The notes below the pieces were generated by a model. That model was given only the letters and a program-made list of their open reading frames with translations. It searched no databases and had not been told where the DNA came from. From Candidatus Rikenella faecigallinarum (lineage in GTDB: Bacteria; Bacteroidota; Bacteroidia; Bacteroidales; Rikenellaceae): DNA of 41,408 nt. Where the stretch lies: NCBI GenBank assembly GCA_019113395.1, contig DXHL01000003.1:1-41408 (forward strand), in the 5' to 3' direction. The first letter of the stretch is position 1. The number at the start of each line of letters is the position of its first letter. Below, one piece after another: positions 25,065 through 33,772 of the stretch. The position numbers and the translations under genes were made by a program.

Positions 25065-28000
25065 CTACCGTCTATGTTCCTTCACCCACTCACGGGCATT
25101 GACAAAGACTTCAATCCAGGGGGTGATTTCATCCTCCGAACGCGGAGCCTCGCTGGGATAGTAAGCCCAGTTCCACGGCCGCATGGCACGTTCCAGGTGA
25201 GGCATCATCGCCAGGTGGCGACCATCAGCCGAACAGATAGCCGCTGCATTGTAATCACTGCCGTTCGGATTGGCAGGATATTCCGCATAGAGGTACTTCA
25301 TCGGGATATGGTAATGCTCTTCGGCATAGGGCAGGTGGAATTTTCCTTCGCCATGCGCCACCCAAATACCGAGTGCCGACCCTTCCAATGAGCGCAGCAT
25401 CACTGACGGAGAGGGCTGCACCTTCACACCCAGGAAACGCGATTCGAACTTGTGCGAATCGTTGTGCAGCATACGGGGTTTCTCTTCGTCCGATTTCGGA
25501 GCAATCAGCCCTAATTCGACCATCAACTGACACCCGTTGCAGATACCGATGGAGAGGGTATCGGGACGGGCATAGAAGCGGTCGAGAGCCTCTTTCGCTT
25601 TCGGGTTGAAGAGGAACGCCCCGGCCCAACCTTTGGCCGAGCCCAACACGTCCGAGTTGGAGAAGCCACCCACAAAGGCAATCAGATTGACATCTTCGAG
25701 GGTTTCGCGACCCGAAATCAGGTCGGTCATATGGACATCCTTGACATCGAATCCGGCCAGGTGCATGGCCCATGCCGTTTCGCGGTCACACTGACATCCT
25801 TTTTCACGAATAATCGCGGCACGGATACCTGTTTTCGTTTTCCTATGGGGGTCAATGCTGTATTGAGCCAGTATCCCGGTAAAGGCAGCCGGAAAATCGT
25901 AGTACAGCGGTTGTTTCTTGTAGTTTTCGTAGCGTTCGAGGGCCAGTTGCGGCGTACTTTGGTTGCGGTCGAGCAGGTACGAAGTCTTGTACCACACATC
26001 GCGCAACTGGTCGATATCGAGGACCATTTTTTCGCAGCAGCCGTGACGCAGGGTAAATTTCCGAGTGCCATTGACACGGGCAATCACCTGTGCGGCCACA
26101 CCGTATTTGTCGAGTTCGTTCACCACTGCCTCAGCGTCGGCTACCTGGAGCAGCACGGCCGGTTTTTCGCTGAAGAGCAGTTTAACGAGGTCGTTGTTAC
26201 GCAGCGGGTTCAAATCGACGTCCAGCCCGGCACGATTACCCCCGAAGGCCATCTCCAGCAACGCCGTAATCAGCCCGCCGCCTGACACATCGTGTCCCGC
26301 CAACACATGGTGTTGTTCTATCAACTGTTGTACAGCGTTGAAAGCCCGCTTAAAGTAGGCCGCATCCTGAACGGTCGGTACATCGACCGAGGACCCTATG
26401 GCCCCAACCACCTGCGCAAAGGCACTACCGCCCAACAGAAAATCTTCACCGCCCGTCATATCGACATAGAGCAGTGCGCTGCCCGTTTCGCAGTAGTTTT
26501 CGTCCAGCGCGGCCCGCACACACTTCTTCACATCCGAGACCTCTCCCGCCGAAGTGATAATCACCGTGCCCGGAGCCAGGACAGCCTGTCCATCCGGATA
26601 CTTCTGAGTCATGGAGAGGGAGTCTTTCCCGGTCGGGATATTGATTTTGAGGTCGAGCGCAAAGTCGCTGGCCGCCTGCACGGCCCGATAGAGGCGAGCA
26701 TCTTCACCCTCGTTCTTGCAGGGCCACATCCAGTTGGCACTGAGCGAGATGCCTTCCAGTCCGCCGACAATCGGCGCAAAGACGATATTGGTCAGGGCTT
26801 CGGCAATCGCCAGCACCGACCCCTTCGCCGGGTCAGCCACCGCAGCGGCAGGAGCATGTCCCAAAGCCGTTGCCACCCCATACGTACCTTGGAAGTCGAG
26901 CGCAATCACCGCACAGTCATTCAGCGGCAACTGCATGGTCCCGGCTGTCTGCTGCATTGCCACACGCCCCGTCACCGAGCGGTCCACCTTGTTGGTCAGC
27001 CAGTCCTTGCAGGCCACCCCTTCAAGCTGCAGCACATCGGTCAGGTACTCGCCAATACGGTTTACGTCGTATTCCGGAGCCTTGTAGGTATCAATCACCG
27101 TATGGTCGGTCATCACCGTCCGCGGCGCTTCGCCAAACATCGCACTCAGTTGCAGGTCGATGGATTTTTCGCCCGTGCGGTTGTCCACAAAGGTAAACTG
27201 CATATCGCCCGTGGTCTCACCAATCACATACATCGGCGACCGTTCGCGGTCGGCAATGGCCCGCAGTTTGTCGATATGCTTTTCGTTCATCACCAGCCCC
27301 ATCCGCTCCTGCGACTCGTTGCCGACAATCTCCTTGTCCGAGAGGGTCGGGTCGCCCACAGGGAGCTTATCGAGGTCAATACGTCCACCGGTCGCTTCCA
27401 CCAGCTCCGAGAGGCAGTTCAGGTGTCCCCCTGCCCCGTGGTCGTGAATGGAGACAATCGGGTTGTTCGGTTCTTCGGAGAGGGCCCGAATGGCATTGTA
27501 AGCCCGCCGCTGCATCTCGGGGTTCGAGCGTTGAATGGCGTTCAGTTCGATGGCATTGGCATACTCGCCCGTGGCCACCGACGACACGGCGCCACCGCCC
27601 ATCCCGATACGGTAGTTATCCCCCCCGAGCAGCACCACTTTGTCGCCCGCGACGGGTTCATCCTTGAGCGAATCGACCTTTTTGCCATAGCCAATCCCCC
27701 CGGCCAGCATAATCACCTTGTCGAAGCCGAAAGTCTTGCCGTTTTCCTGATGTTCGAACGTGTAGAGCGACCCGGTAATCAGGGGCTGCCCAAATTTATT
27801 CCCGAAGTCCGAAGCCCCGTTCGAGGCTTTAATCAGAATGTCTTCAGGGGTTTGGTAGAGCCATTTACGCGCCGGGATATCGCGTTCCCAAGAGCGTCCT
27901 TTCGGGTCGTCGCCCAGACGCGGATAGGCCGTCATATAGCAGGCCGTACCGGCCATCGGGAAAGCCCCTTTCCCGCCTGCGATGCGGTCACGAATCTCAC

Positions 28001-28796
28001 CGCCGGTACCCGTTGCCGCCCCGTTGAACGGTTCCACGGTTGTCGGGAAGTTGTGCGTTTCGGCCTTCACCGAGATGACGCTTTCAAAATCCTCCGTCAC
28101 AAAGTAATCCGGTCCTTCGTGCGTGGCCGGAGCAAACTGTTCAACCACAGCCCCCTGCAGGAACGCGCAGTTGTCCTTGTAGGCCGACACCACCCGACCG
28201 GGATTGGTCGTCGTGGTCTTCTTGATGAGTTTGAAGAGTGTTTCGGGTTTCTCCTCCCCGTCAATCACAAACTGACCGTTGAAAATCTTGTGGCGGCAAT
28301 GTTCCGAATTGACCTGCGAGAAACCAAACACCTCGCTGTCGGTCAGCGGACGGCCGATTTTCACCGCCAGGTCCTTCAGATACTGTATCTCGTCCGGATT
28401 GAGGGCCAGCCCCTGTTCGCGGTTATAGCTCTCGATATCCTCGATATAGACAATCGGTTCGGGTTGTTTGTCGATGGTAAAGACCTCACCGTCAATGGTG
28501 CGGTACATGCGATTCAGCATCTTGTCATAGGGTGCCGTTTCGCTGTCCACCATGCGGAACTCTTCGATGCGGGTAATGCCCTGAATCCCCATATTCTGGG
28601 TGATTTCAACCGCATTGGTACTCCACGGCGTAATCATTTCGCGCCGCGGCCCCACAAAGATGCCGCTCACGGAACTTACGTCGAGCCATTCGGCATTGCC
28701 GAACAACCAGCACAGTTTGTCAATATCCTGTTTGGCCAGCGCCGTGGTAGCCTGCACGGCATAGATGGTGTTGTCGCTACGGAAGAGTAGTATCAT
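25065..28796 (-). CDS. purL: Phosphoribosylformylglycinamidine synthase, single-chain PurL
   Basis: Converts FGAR, glutamine and ATP to FGAM in purine synthesis. The 1243-residue protein is the large type in which synthetase and glutaminase are fused. Seen in order: the N-terminal domain (ILLFRSDNTIYAVQ), the linker with VFGFSQVNSEHCRHKIF, the ATP site region VKAETHNFPTTVEPFNGAATGTGG, HDHGAGGHLNCLSELVEA, the second half (PTGKDSLSMTQ) and the C-terminal amidotransferase with nucleophile Cys in GICNGCQLMVELG. The ATG at 28796 (MILLFRSDN) is chosen because a TAnnTTTG promoter lies just upstream; the open frame back to 28904 crosses the terminator of the preceding gene. Confidence 0.98.
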   Translation of the reverse strand: MILLFRSDNTIYAVQATTALAKQDIDKLCWLFGNAEWLDVSSVSGIFVGPRREMITPWSTNAVEITQNMGIQGITRIEEFRMVDSETAPYDKMLNRMYRTIDGEVFTIDKQPEPIVYIEDIESYNREQGLALNPDEIQYLKDLAVKIGRPLTDSEVFGFSQVNSEHCRHKIFNGQFVIDGEEKPETLFKLIKKTTTTNPGRVVSAYKDNCAFLQGAVVEQFAPATHEGPDYFVTEDFESVISVKAETHNFPTTVEPFNGAATGTGGEIRDRIAGGKGAFPMAGTACYMTAYPRLGDDPKGRSWERDIPARKWLYQTPEDILIKASNGASDFGNKFGQPLITGSLYTFEHQENGKTFGFDKVIMLAGGIGYGKKVDSLKDEPVAGDKVVLLGGDNYRIGMGGGAVSSVATGEYANAIELNAIQRSNPEMQRRAYNAIRALSEEPNNPIVSIHDHGAGGHLNCLSELVEATGGRIDLDKLPVGDPTLSDKEIVGNESQERMGLVMNEKHIDKLRAIADRERSPMYVIGETTGDMQFTFVDNRTGEKSIDLQLSAMFGEAPRTVMTDHTVIDTYKAPEYDVNRIGEYLTDVLQLEGVACKDWLTNKVDRSVTGRVAMQQTAGTMQLPLNDCAVIALDFQGTYGVATALGHAPAAAVADPAKGSVLAIAEALTNIVFAPIVGGLEGISLSANWMWPCKNEGEDARLYRAVQAASDFALDLKINIPTGKDSLSMTQKYPDGQAVLAPGTVIITSAGEVSDVKKCVRAALDENYCETGSALLYVDMTGGEDFLLGGSAFAQVVGAIGSSVDVPTVQDAAYFKRAFNAVQQLIEQHHVLAGHDVSGGGLITALLEMAFGGNRAGLDVDLNPLRNNDLVKLLFSEKPAVLLQVADAEAVVNELDKYGVAAQVIARVNGTRKFTLRHGCCEKMVLDIDQLRDVWYKTSYLLDRNQSTPQLALERYENYKKQPLYYDFPAAFTGILAQYSIDPHRKTKTGIRAAIIREKGCQCDRETAWAMHLAGFDVKDVHMTDLISGRETLEDVNLIAFVGGFSNSDVLGSAKGWAGAFLFNPKAKEALDRFYARPDTLSIGICNGCQLMVELGLIAPKSDEEKPRMLHNDSHKFESRFLGVKVQPSPSVMLRSLEGSALGIWVAHGEGKFHLPYAEEHYHIPMKYLYAEYPANPNGSDYNAAAICSADGRHLAMMPHLERAMRPWNWAYYPSEAPRSEDEITPWIEVFVNAREWVKEHRR

Positions 28797-28820
28797 GGGA
28801 TGGATATAGATTTCGACGTT

Positions 28821-28828
28821 CAAAGATA
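28821..28828 (-). promoter_or_regulatory. Promoter -7 element for purL
   Basis: TATCTTTG on the minus strand fits TAnnTTTG and lies 24 bp before the purL ATG. Confidence 0.55.
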
Positions 28829-28880
28829 CGTTTTTTTCGTGATTTTCGGCGGGTGGTCGGAAGATGGGGACGCAAGAGGC

Positions 28881-28931
28881 AAAAACAGCGTGTGGGCACG
28901 GCATTTTTTATCAAAATTGCCGTGCCCACAC
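28881..28931 (-). terminator. Rho-independent terminator after the M23 peptidase gene
   Basis: On the minus strand GTGTGGGCACGGCA pairs with TGCCGTGCCCACAC around a T/A-rich loop, then GCTGTTTTT. It separates the peptidase gene from the purL promoter. Confidence 0.8.
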
Positions 28932-28954
28932 CCGCTAAACAGAAACTGCACACC

Positions 28955-29986
28955 CTACTTCACCCGCAACCGCTGTCCGAGCCGCAGGATGCTGTTGCGG
29001 TCGATGCCGTTCAACTGACAGATTTTCGTAATCGTGGTGCCATAGCGAATGGCTATCCGCCCCAAAATATCGCCCTGCCGCACAATATGATACACCGGTT
29101 CGGCAGCCACCGGCTTCGGTTGAGCCGCCCGAATCGTCGTGGAGTCGTCGGCCTCGGCCAACAGGGAGTTGGCAATCTCCTGGTCGGTCCAATCCTCTTC
29201 GTCCAACAGTTCCGAAGCGCGCGAATGGATGTTGAAGAACGACCGTTCGAGCGCAAAGGTATGATAACGGAGCATCCCCCGTTCGAAATCGAAGAGGAAC
29301 TCGGGGTCGAAAGTCTGGTCGCAATAGCGCACCTCGAAATGGAGATGCGGCCCGTAGGCTCGTCCCGTTGCCCCCACATAACCAATCACCTGCCCCGCCT
29401 TCACATAGTCCCCCACTTCGACATTGCGTTTCGAAAGGTGGGCACTCCAGGTCTCCAGTCCGTTGGGATGGCGGATAATCACCAGATTACCAAACCCGCC
29501 GGTGTTGTAACGCGAGTAACGCACCTTGCCGTCAAAGGCTGCCATGACAGGCTCACCCACCTTCATCGGCACATCGATACCGTTGTGGCTGCGCCGACGT
29601 CGCGGGCCGTATTTCGAGAGAACCTTTCCCCGCACGGGAGAGCAAAACTGGCTGAGGCTGTCAATCAACTTCAGTTCAACCACCTGCGGCAGGTCCTCCA
29701 ACTCCACGTTCCGATACGAAAAAACCGACGTCGTATCCCAGTTGTTGCGATAGACGGGCAGTTCGTCCAACCGCTCCATCGCAGGCCGATAATATTCCCA
29801 GGTGTTATTGCTGAAAAGGATAATGCGGGTATCGGGGTCCGGGGTTGCTACGGTATCGAGCGGTCGGCGCGGCAAATCCTCGATGCGCGGTGTGGTGGTC
29901 GTGCGTCGTTGGGCAGCAGACGGGGCTACCGTCAGCATCGCCAAAAACAGCGAGGCGAACCATGTAAAAGTCTGATTAATACGCAT
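28955..29986 (-). CDS. Secreted M23 family metallopeptidase with C-terminal LysM
   Basis: A 343-residue envelope protein. A signal peptide (FASLFLAMLTVAPSAAQ) is followed by a poorly conserved stretch, then a lysostaphin-like Zn domain with SHNGIDVPMKVGEPV for the first ligands (H..xD type) and GPHLHFEVRY for the HxH motif. Both ligand motifs are complete, so an active peptidoglycan endopeptidase is likely. The C-terminal ~45 residues form one LysM repeat (YHIVRQGDILGRIAIRYG), binding glycan. Probable role in wall remodelling or cell separation. It sits between two terminators, so is likely transcribed alone, although no TAnnTTTG element was found in the short upstream gap. Confidence 0.93.
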   Translation of the reverse strand: MRINQTFTWFASLFLAMLTVAPSAAQRRTTTTPRIEDLPRRPLDTVATPDPDTRIILFSNNTWEYYRPAMERLDELPVYRNNWDTTSVFSYRNVELEDLPQVVELKLIDSLSQFCSPVRGKVLSKYGPRRRRSHNGIDVPMKVGEPVMAAFDGKVRYSRYNTGGFGNLVIIRHPNGLETWSAHLSKRNVEVGDYVKAGQVIGYVGATGRAYGPHLHFEVRYCDQTFDPEFLFDFERGMLRYHTFALERSFFNIHSRASELLDEEDWTDQEIANSLLAEADDSTTIRAAQPKPVAAEPVYHIVRQGDILGRIAIRYGTTITKICQLNGIDRNSILRLGQRLRVK

Positions 29987-30001
29987 AAAGAGTATAGATA
30001 G

Positions 30002-30034
30002 TCAGGGGCGTTTGTCGATGACAAACGCCCCTGA
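30002..30034 (-). terminator. Hairpin terminator after hisS
   Basis: TCAGGGGCGTTTGTC pairs perfectly with GACAAACGCCCCTGA around a 3-base loop, 9 bp past the hisS stop. It has no strong T-run, so it may be a partial terminator or an mRNA-end stabiliser. Confidence 0.65.
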
Positions 30035-30042
30035 GAATGGAT

Positions 30043-31425
30043 TTATTGTTTCAGGAAATCGGCCACTGCCTCGAAGGGCACCGACGACTGCTCGCCCGTC
30101 ACAATATTTTTGACGGTTGCCGTCTGTGCCGCCAATTCGCTCTCGCCCACAAAGACCATGTAGAGAATCTCACGTTTCTGAGCGTAGTCGAACTGTTTTT
30201 TCATCTTCACGGCCTCGGGATAAATCTCTGCCGCCACGCCCGCTTTACGCACGGCCGTAAGCAGTTTCATGGCTCCCACCTCTTCAACTCCGCCAAAATT
30301 GACAAACAGTGCCCGCACGTTGCGCATGGTCTCCTCGGGGAAGAGGTCCAGCCCCAACAACACATCGTAAATTCGGTCGGCCCCGAAGCTAATCCCCACG
30401 CCCGAGGTATCGGGCAGTCCGAAGATACCGGTCAGGTCGTCGTACCGTCCTCCGCCGCAGATGCTCCCCATTGGGAAGTCCAGAGCCTTCACCTCGAAAA
30501 TAGCCCCCGTATAGTAGTTCAATCCCCGAGCCAGCGAGAGGTCGAGTTCTACGGGCAACGTCACATCCAACGCTTCGGCATAATCCAAAATCGTGGTCAC
30601 CTCCTCAATCCCTTTCAACCCCGTGGGCGATTTCGCCCCGATAATCGAGGTGATGGCGGCCAGCTTTTCGCGATTCGTACCGCTCAGTTCCAAAATCGGT
30701 TGCAGTTGCGCAATCGCTTCCGCCCCCAACCCTTTGGAAGCCAACTCTTCATTAACAGCCTCGAGCCCGATTTTATCCAGTTTGTCGATGGCCACCGTAA
30801 TGTCCATCATCTTGTCGGCATGGCCAATCGTCTCGGATATTCCGTAGAGAATCTTGCGGTTGTTGATTTTGAGTACCACCCGAATCCCGAGCGCGCCAAA
30901 GACATCCTGCACGATTTGAATCAACTCCACTTCGTTGAGCAGGGAACGTGTCCCCACCACATCCACATCACACTGGTAAAACTCCCGATAGCGTCCCTTC
31001 TGAGGACGGTCGGCCCGCCAAACGGGTTGTATCTGGTAGCGTTTGAAGGGGAAGACCAACTCGTTCTGATGCTGCACGACAAAGCGCGCAAAAGGCACCG
31101 TCAGGTCGTACCGCAACCCCTTTTCGCAAATCTTGTTTCCCAACACCACCGGGTTGTCACTCTCCACGGCTGCCTGCATCTCCTCGGGGTCCACTCCCTT
31201 CAGGAAATTACCCGAGTTGAGCACCTTAAAGAGCAGTTTGTCGCCCTCGTCACCATACTTGCCCAACAGCGTGGAAAGGTTCTCCATGCTGGGGGTTTCG
31301 AGCGGTGCAAAACCGTAGCGGCGGAAGACGCTCTTAATGGTATCGAAAAGGTAGTTGCGCCGTGCCATCTCCACGGGCGAAAAGTCACGGGTACCCTTGG
31401 GTATCGAGGGTTTCTGAGTTGCCAT
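30043..31425 (-). CDS. hisS: Histidine--tRNA ligase
   Basis: Charges tRNA-His; class II synthetase. The 460-residue protein begins [20 protein letters not shown], has motif 1 at [17 protein letters not shown], motif 2 around [19 protein letters not shown], the histidine-binding [25 protein letters not shown] and motif 3 [14 protein letters not shown]-terminal anticodon-binding domain follows ([14 protein letters not shown]). Slightly longer than the E. coli enzyme, as in other Bacteroidetes. Its own promoter lies at 31494-31501. Confidence 0.97.
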   Translation of the reverse strand: MATQKPSIPKGTRDFSPVEMARRNYLFDTIKSVFRRYGFAPLETPSMENLSTLLGKYGDEGDKLLFKVLNSGNFLKGVDPEEMQAAVESDNPVVLGNKICEKGLRYDLTVPFARFVVQHQNELVFPFKRYQIQPVWRADRPQKGRYREFYQCDVDVVGTRSLLNEVELIQIVQDVFGALGIRVVLKINNRKILYGISETIGHADKMMDITVAIDKLDKIGLEAVNEELASKGLGAEAIAQLQPILELSGTNREKLAAITSIIGAKSPTGLKGIEEVTTILDYAEALDVTLPVELDLSLARGLNYYTGAIFEVKALDFPMGSICGGGRYDDLTGIFGLPDTSGVGISFGADRIYDVLLGLDLFPEETMRNVRALFVNFGGVEEVGAMKLLTAVRKAGVAAEIYPEAVKMKKQFDYAQKREILYMVFVGESELAAQTATVKNIVTGEQSSVPFEAVADFLKQ

Positions 31426-31493
31426 AATGTCGGGTTCTATGTCAGGCGGGGTCCCTCTTCGTCGAGCGAGCCCGCATCAAAAAGATTTGGGCG

Positions 31494-31501
31494 CAAAGAT
31501 A
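31494..31501 (-). promoter_or_regulatory. Promoter -7 element for hisS
   Basis: TATCTTTG on the minus strand fits TAnnTTTG, with a leader of about 60 nt. It directly follows the terminator of the upstream gene. Confidence 0.5.
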
Positions 31502-31503
31502 CG

Positions 31504-31534
31504 AAAAAACCGGCACGCTGCACAGCGCACCGGT
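31504..31534 (-). terminator. Rho-independent terminator after the PNGase F-like gene
   Basis: On the minus strand ACCGGTGCGCT pairs with AGCGTGCCGGT (two G-U pairs) around GTGC and is followed by TTTTTT. Confidence 0.8.
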
Positions 31535-31572
31535 CTATCTCTTCACCAACGAAGGAATACTGCCCCGCCCCG

Positions 31573-32757
31573 CTACAAGTCACACACCACGTATGCACTC
31601 ACCAGCCAGTGGTTCATCTCGTTCCCTACGGCTTTTTGGGCATTCGGGATGCTGACCGTAATGCGGTGCGTCCCCGGAGTCAGGTTGGGCAACGCCACAC
31701 ACTCGGGCACGATGCATGACCCGGGACACCAGTTCGAGCGGCTCAGGTCCGACGAGGCCAGTGACTCTTCAATCTCCTTGGTATGATATTCGTCATCATG
31801 TCCTATATAAGGCGCGTTGCGTTTAATCAGCCACACGCCCGACCCGGGATTGAAACGGCGGAACGAGGCACAGTCATCACGCCACGGCACAAAATCGAGC
31901 ACCGGTTCCCCGTCCACAAAGACCAGGTTCTGTTGTTTGGTAAACTCATCCCCGCCGGAGTGCCCCCCGTGACCGGTCGTAATATAGTAGAGCCGCGCAT
32001 TCTTAGCCCCTTTCGGCACGGTAATTTCGGCCGTGATGTCTTCCGAAGCAAAACGCGTAGCCAGACTCTGCGACCCAATATACGGCACTGTATTCAAGAC
32101 AGGAATCACCACACTCGGAGTCGCCTTGTCACACGCGAGCGGACTCTCGTCCAGCGTAATATCCAACGACACCACATACCCTTCCGTTGTCCAGCTGTCA
32201 ATCCAGATGCCTACCCACGCTTCACCCTGCATGAGCGAAATCAACTGCGAAATATCCTGAGTCCACTGAACCTGTTTTTCCCAGAAGGGGATATAAACCG
32301 GTTTGCGATGCAATTTGTCATCGCTGAAATAGCCCACCCCAAAGGGTGTCATAAATCGCAACAACTCTACATAAGGAGCCTTTCCGCCCTGAGGTGTCAC
32401 ACCCATAAACGTACTGTCCGCACCCGGAGCCAACGGAGCCTTCCCCAGCATCATCTGCATCGGGTCGTCGCACGCAGGTATCACAAAGCATGAGCCCGAC
32501 TTGTCCCAGCGGTCGCCGTTCGAAGCCAGCGTCAGCGTAATGGTCGCTTTCGTAGTGCGCTTATAGGTCGGGAATTTCACCTTTTTGAAGATATAGCGCC
32601 CGGTACCCGCATGGAGGACCCCGGCACTGTCAAGCGTCTCGTCATAATTTCCGAAGGCATGGACCTGCGTATTTTCGAAGATGGAGATTTTTTGGGCCGA
32701 TGCTGCGGAGCAGAGCGAGGCAGCAGCGGCGCAGAAGATTAGAAAAAGTTTTCTCAT
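31573..32757 (-). CDS. Secreted PNGase F-like peptide N-glycanase
   Basis: A 394-residue protein with a signal peptide (residues 1-22, ending AASAQ) and the two jelly-roll domains of PNGase F, which releases N-glycans from glycoproteins. Compared from memory with the Flavobacterium enzyme: catalytic Asp60 corresponds to D85 in NGDRWDKSG; the following RFITPYWVG matches RFMTPFGVG; Glu206 corresponds to E271 in GGDEFTKQQN; and GWCPGMAVP matches NWCPGSCIVP. Glu118 of the classical enzyme (ETW) is Asp here (D187 in WIDSWTTEG). Likely exported to act on host or dietary glycoproteins. It is single, divergent from the pilus locus, with its own promoter and terminator. Activity on N-glycans is inferred. 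Confidence 0.87.
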   Translation of the reverse strand: MRKLFLIFCAAAASLCSAASAQKISIFENTQVHAFGNYDETLDSAGVLHAGTGRYIFKKVKFPTYKRTTKATITLTLASNGDRWDKSGSCFVIPACDDPMQMMLGKAPLAPGADSTFMGVTPQGGKAPYVELLRFMTPFGVGYFSDDKLHRKPVYIPFWEKQVQWTQDISQLISLMQGEAWVGIWIDSWTTEGYVVSLDITLDESPLACDKATPSVVIPVLNTVPYIGSQSLATRFASEDITAEITVPKGAKNARLYYITTGHGGHSGGDEFTKQQNLVFVDGEPVLDFVPWRDDCASFRRFNPGSGVWLIKRNAPYIGHDDEYHTKEIEESLASSDLSRSNWCPGSCIVPECVALPNLTPGTHRITVSIPNAQKAVGNEMNHWLVSAYVVCDL

Positions 32758-33102
32758 ATCACCAAGAATCGTAATTATTTCGGATACAAAAATAAAAAAC
32801 ACTTTCGAGTTTCAAAGAAAATTCAAAAGACGGCTGTATGTTCTAATAAATGAACATTTAATTACCATTGCATTGAGCAAAGATACAAATTATACTTTCA
32901 GTTTGTACTCTAAATATGAATTTTTCTTTGTCAGAGTACAGAAAATCTATCCGTATCAGGTGGTTCGCTATTATAGGCAGTATTAATACATATACTTATT
33001 TAATTGATAATCAAGTGTCACTTATGTCATTATGCAAATAATCGTTCGATTAATTGCACCCTTTACACAAACTAACTTTCTGATTGTTAAAAAATTAGAT
33101 TT
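32758..33102. promoter_or_regulatory. AT-rich divergent regulatory region of the pilus locus
   Basis: 345 bp without a gene and much richer in A+T than its surroundings. A TAnnTTTG element (TATTTTTG, 32787-32794, minus) serves the PNGase F-like gene. An 8-bp inverted repeat TGTACTCT (32904-32911) / AGAGTACA (32933-32940) flanks 21 bp in the middle, a possible operator or recombination-site relic. No exact TAnnTTTG was found on the plus strand before the recombinase-like gene. Confidence 0.5.
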
Positions 33103-33729
33103 ATGGAATCACCGACAAAAAACGTCACATGGGGATATCTCAGAACAGGCGGCAGGGATGATTGGCAGCGGAATATAGGCTTTCTGATCCAGGCTGGCGC
33201 TTCCAGCGGGAACATATTCTTCGAATCAGAAGGGGACCGCGAATTTAATCGCATGCTGGGGATGGCAAAACGGAAAGATGCCATTATAGTGCTCAGCATA
33301 GAGGACGTATGCAAAACCATTGACGAGTTGTTCAGACTGACAGAATGGATGATAAAACGAGGCATCACCTTCCGTTCTGTGGGAGAGCCCTGGTTCAGCC
33401 TGAGCGCTGAAACAACACAGGGAGCAGGACTCTATGGTCTGATAGGAAGACTTTACGACCTGCAGAACCGCCTATCCAGCCCCTCGACCAACAATACTCC
33501 TGTGCGTCGACCGGTTGGACGCCCCAAAGGTGTTCGTCCCGAAATGAAACGCAAACTGGAGATGGCTCTTGTTATATACCAGGAACACAATGAATTATCC
33601 GTTGCCGAGGTATGTAATCTGGTAGGCTTGAACCAGCGGGCTTTTTATCGCTATTTGTGTCAGCAGGACAGCAGCGTGGTACGGCGTTCGCGAGGGCGGA
33701 AACCCAAAACTGAAATCTCGGCCGACTAA
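33103..33729 (+). CDS. Serine-recombinase-like protein lacking catalytic residues
   Basis: A 208-residue protein with the plan of a small resolvase/invertase: N-terminal resolvase fold, linker, GRPKG hinge (139-143) and a C-terminal helix-turn-helix (LSVAEVCNLVGLNQRAFYRYL). It aligns with family landmarks: WGYLRTGGRDDWQRN to the YxRVSTxxQ start, GDREFNRMLGMAKRKDAIIVLSI to the strand before LDRLGR, and KRGITFRSVGE to the segment after it. The catalytic Ser is Gly (G16), and the LDRLGR motif is IEDVCK, so the catalytic Asp and both following Arg residues are lost; only R14 remains. It cannot be a normal recombinase. Placed directly before the pilus genes, it is probably a DNA-binding regulator derived from an invertase. 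Confidence 0.8.
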   Translation: MESPTKNVTWGYLRTGGRDDWQRNIGFLIQAGASSGNIFFESEGDREFNRMLGMAKRKDAIIVLSIEDVCKTIDELFRLTEWMIKRGITFRSVGEPWFSLSAETTQGAGLYGLIGRLYDLQNRLSSPSTNNTPVRRPVGRPKGVRPEMKRKLEMALVIYQEHNELSVAEVCNLVGLNQRAFYRYLCQQDSSVVRRSRGRKPKTEISAD

Positions 33730-33772
33730 CAATATGGCGCATAAAATGGCGCAAATACTATTATAAACATCC

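Noticed and set aside
26292-28790. 832-residue frame on the plus strand
   Set aside because: Lies wholly antisense to purL, which has all family motifs; a shadow caused by GC-rich codon use.
30037-31719. 560-residue frame on the plus strand
   Set aside because: Antisense to hisS and part of the PNGase F-like gene; no motifs.
32904-32940. Phase-variable invertible promoter
   Set aside because: Only 21 bp between the repeats, too short to carry a promoter, and the nearby recombinase-like protein lacks catalytic residues.
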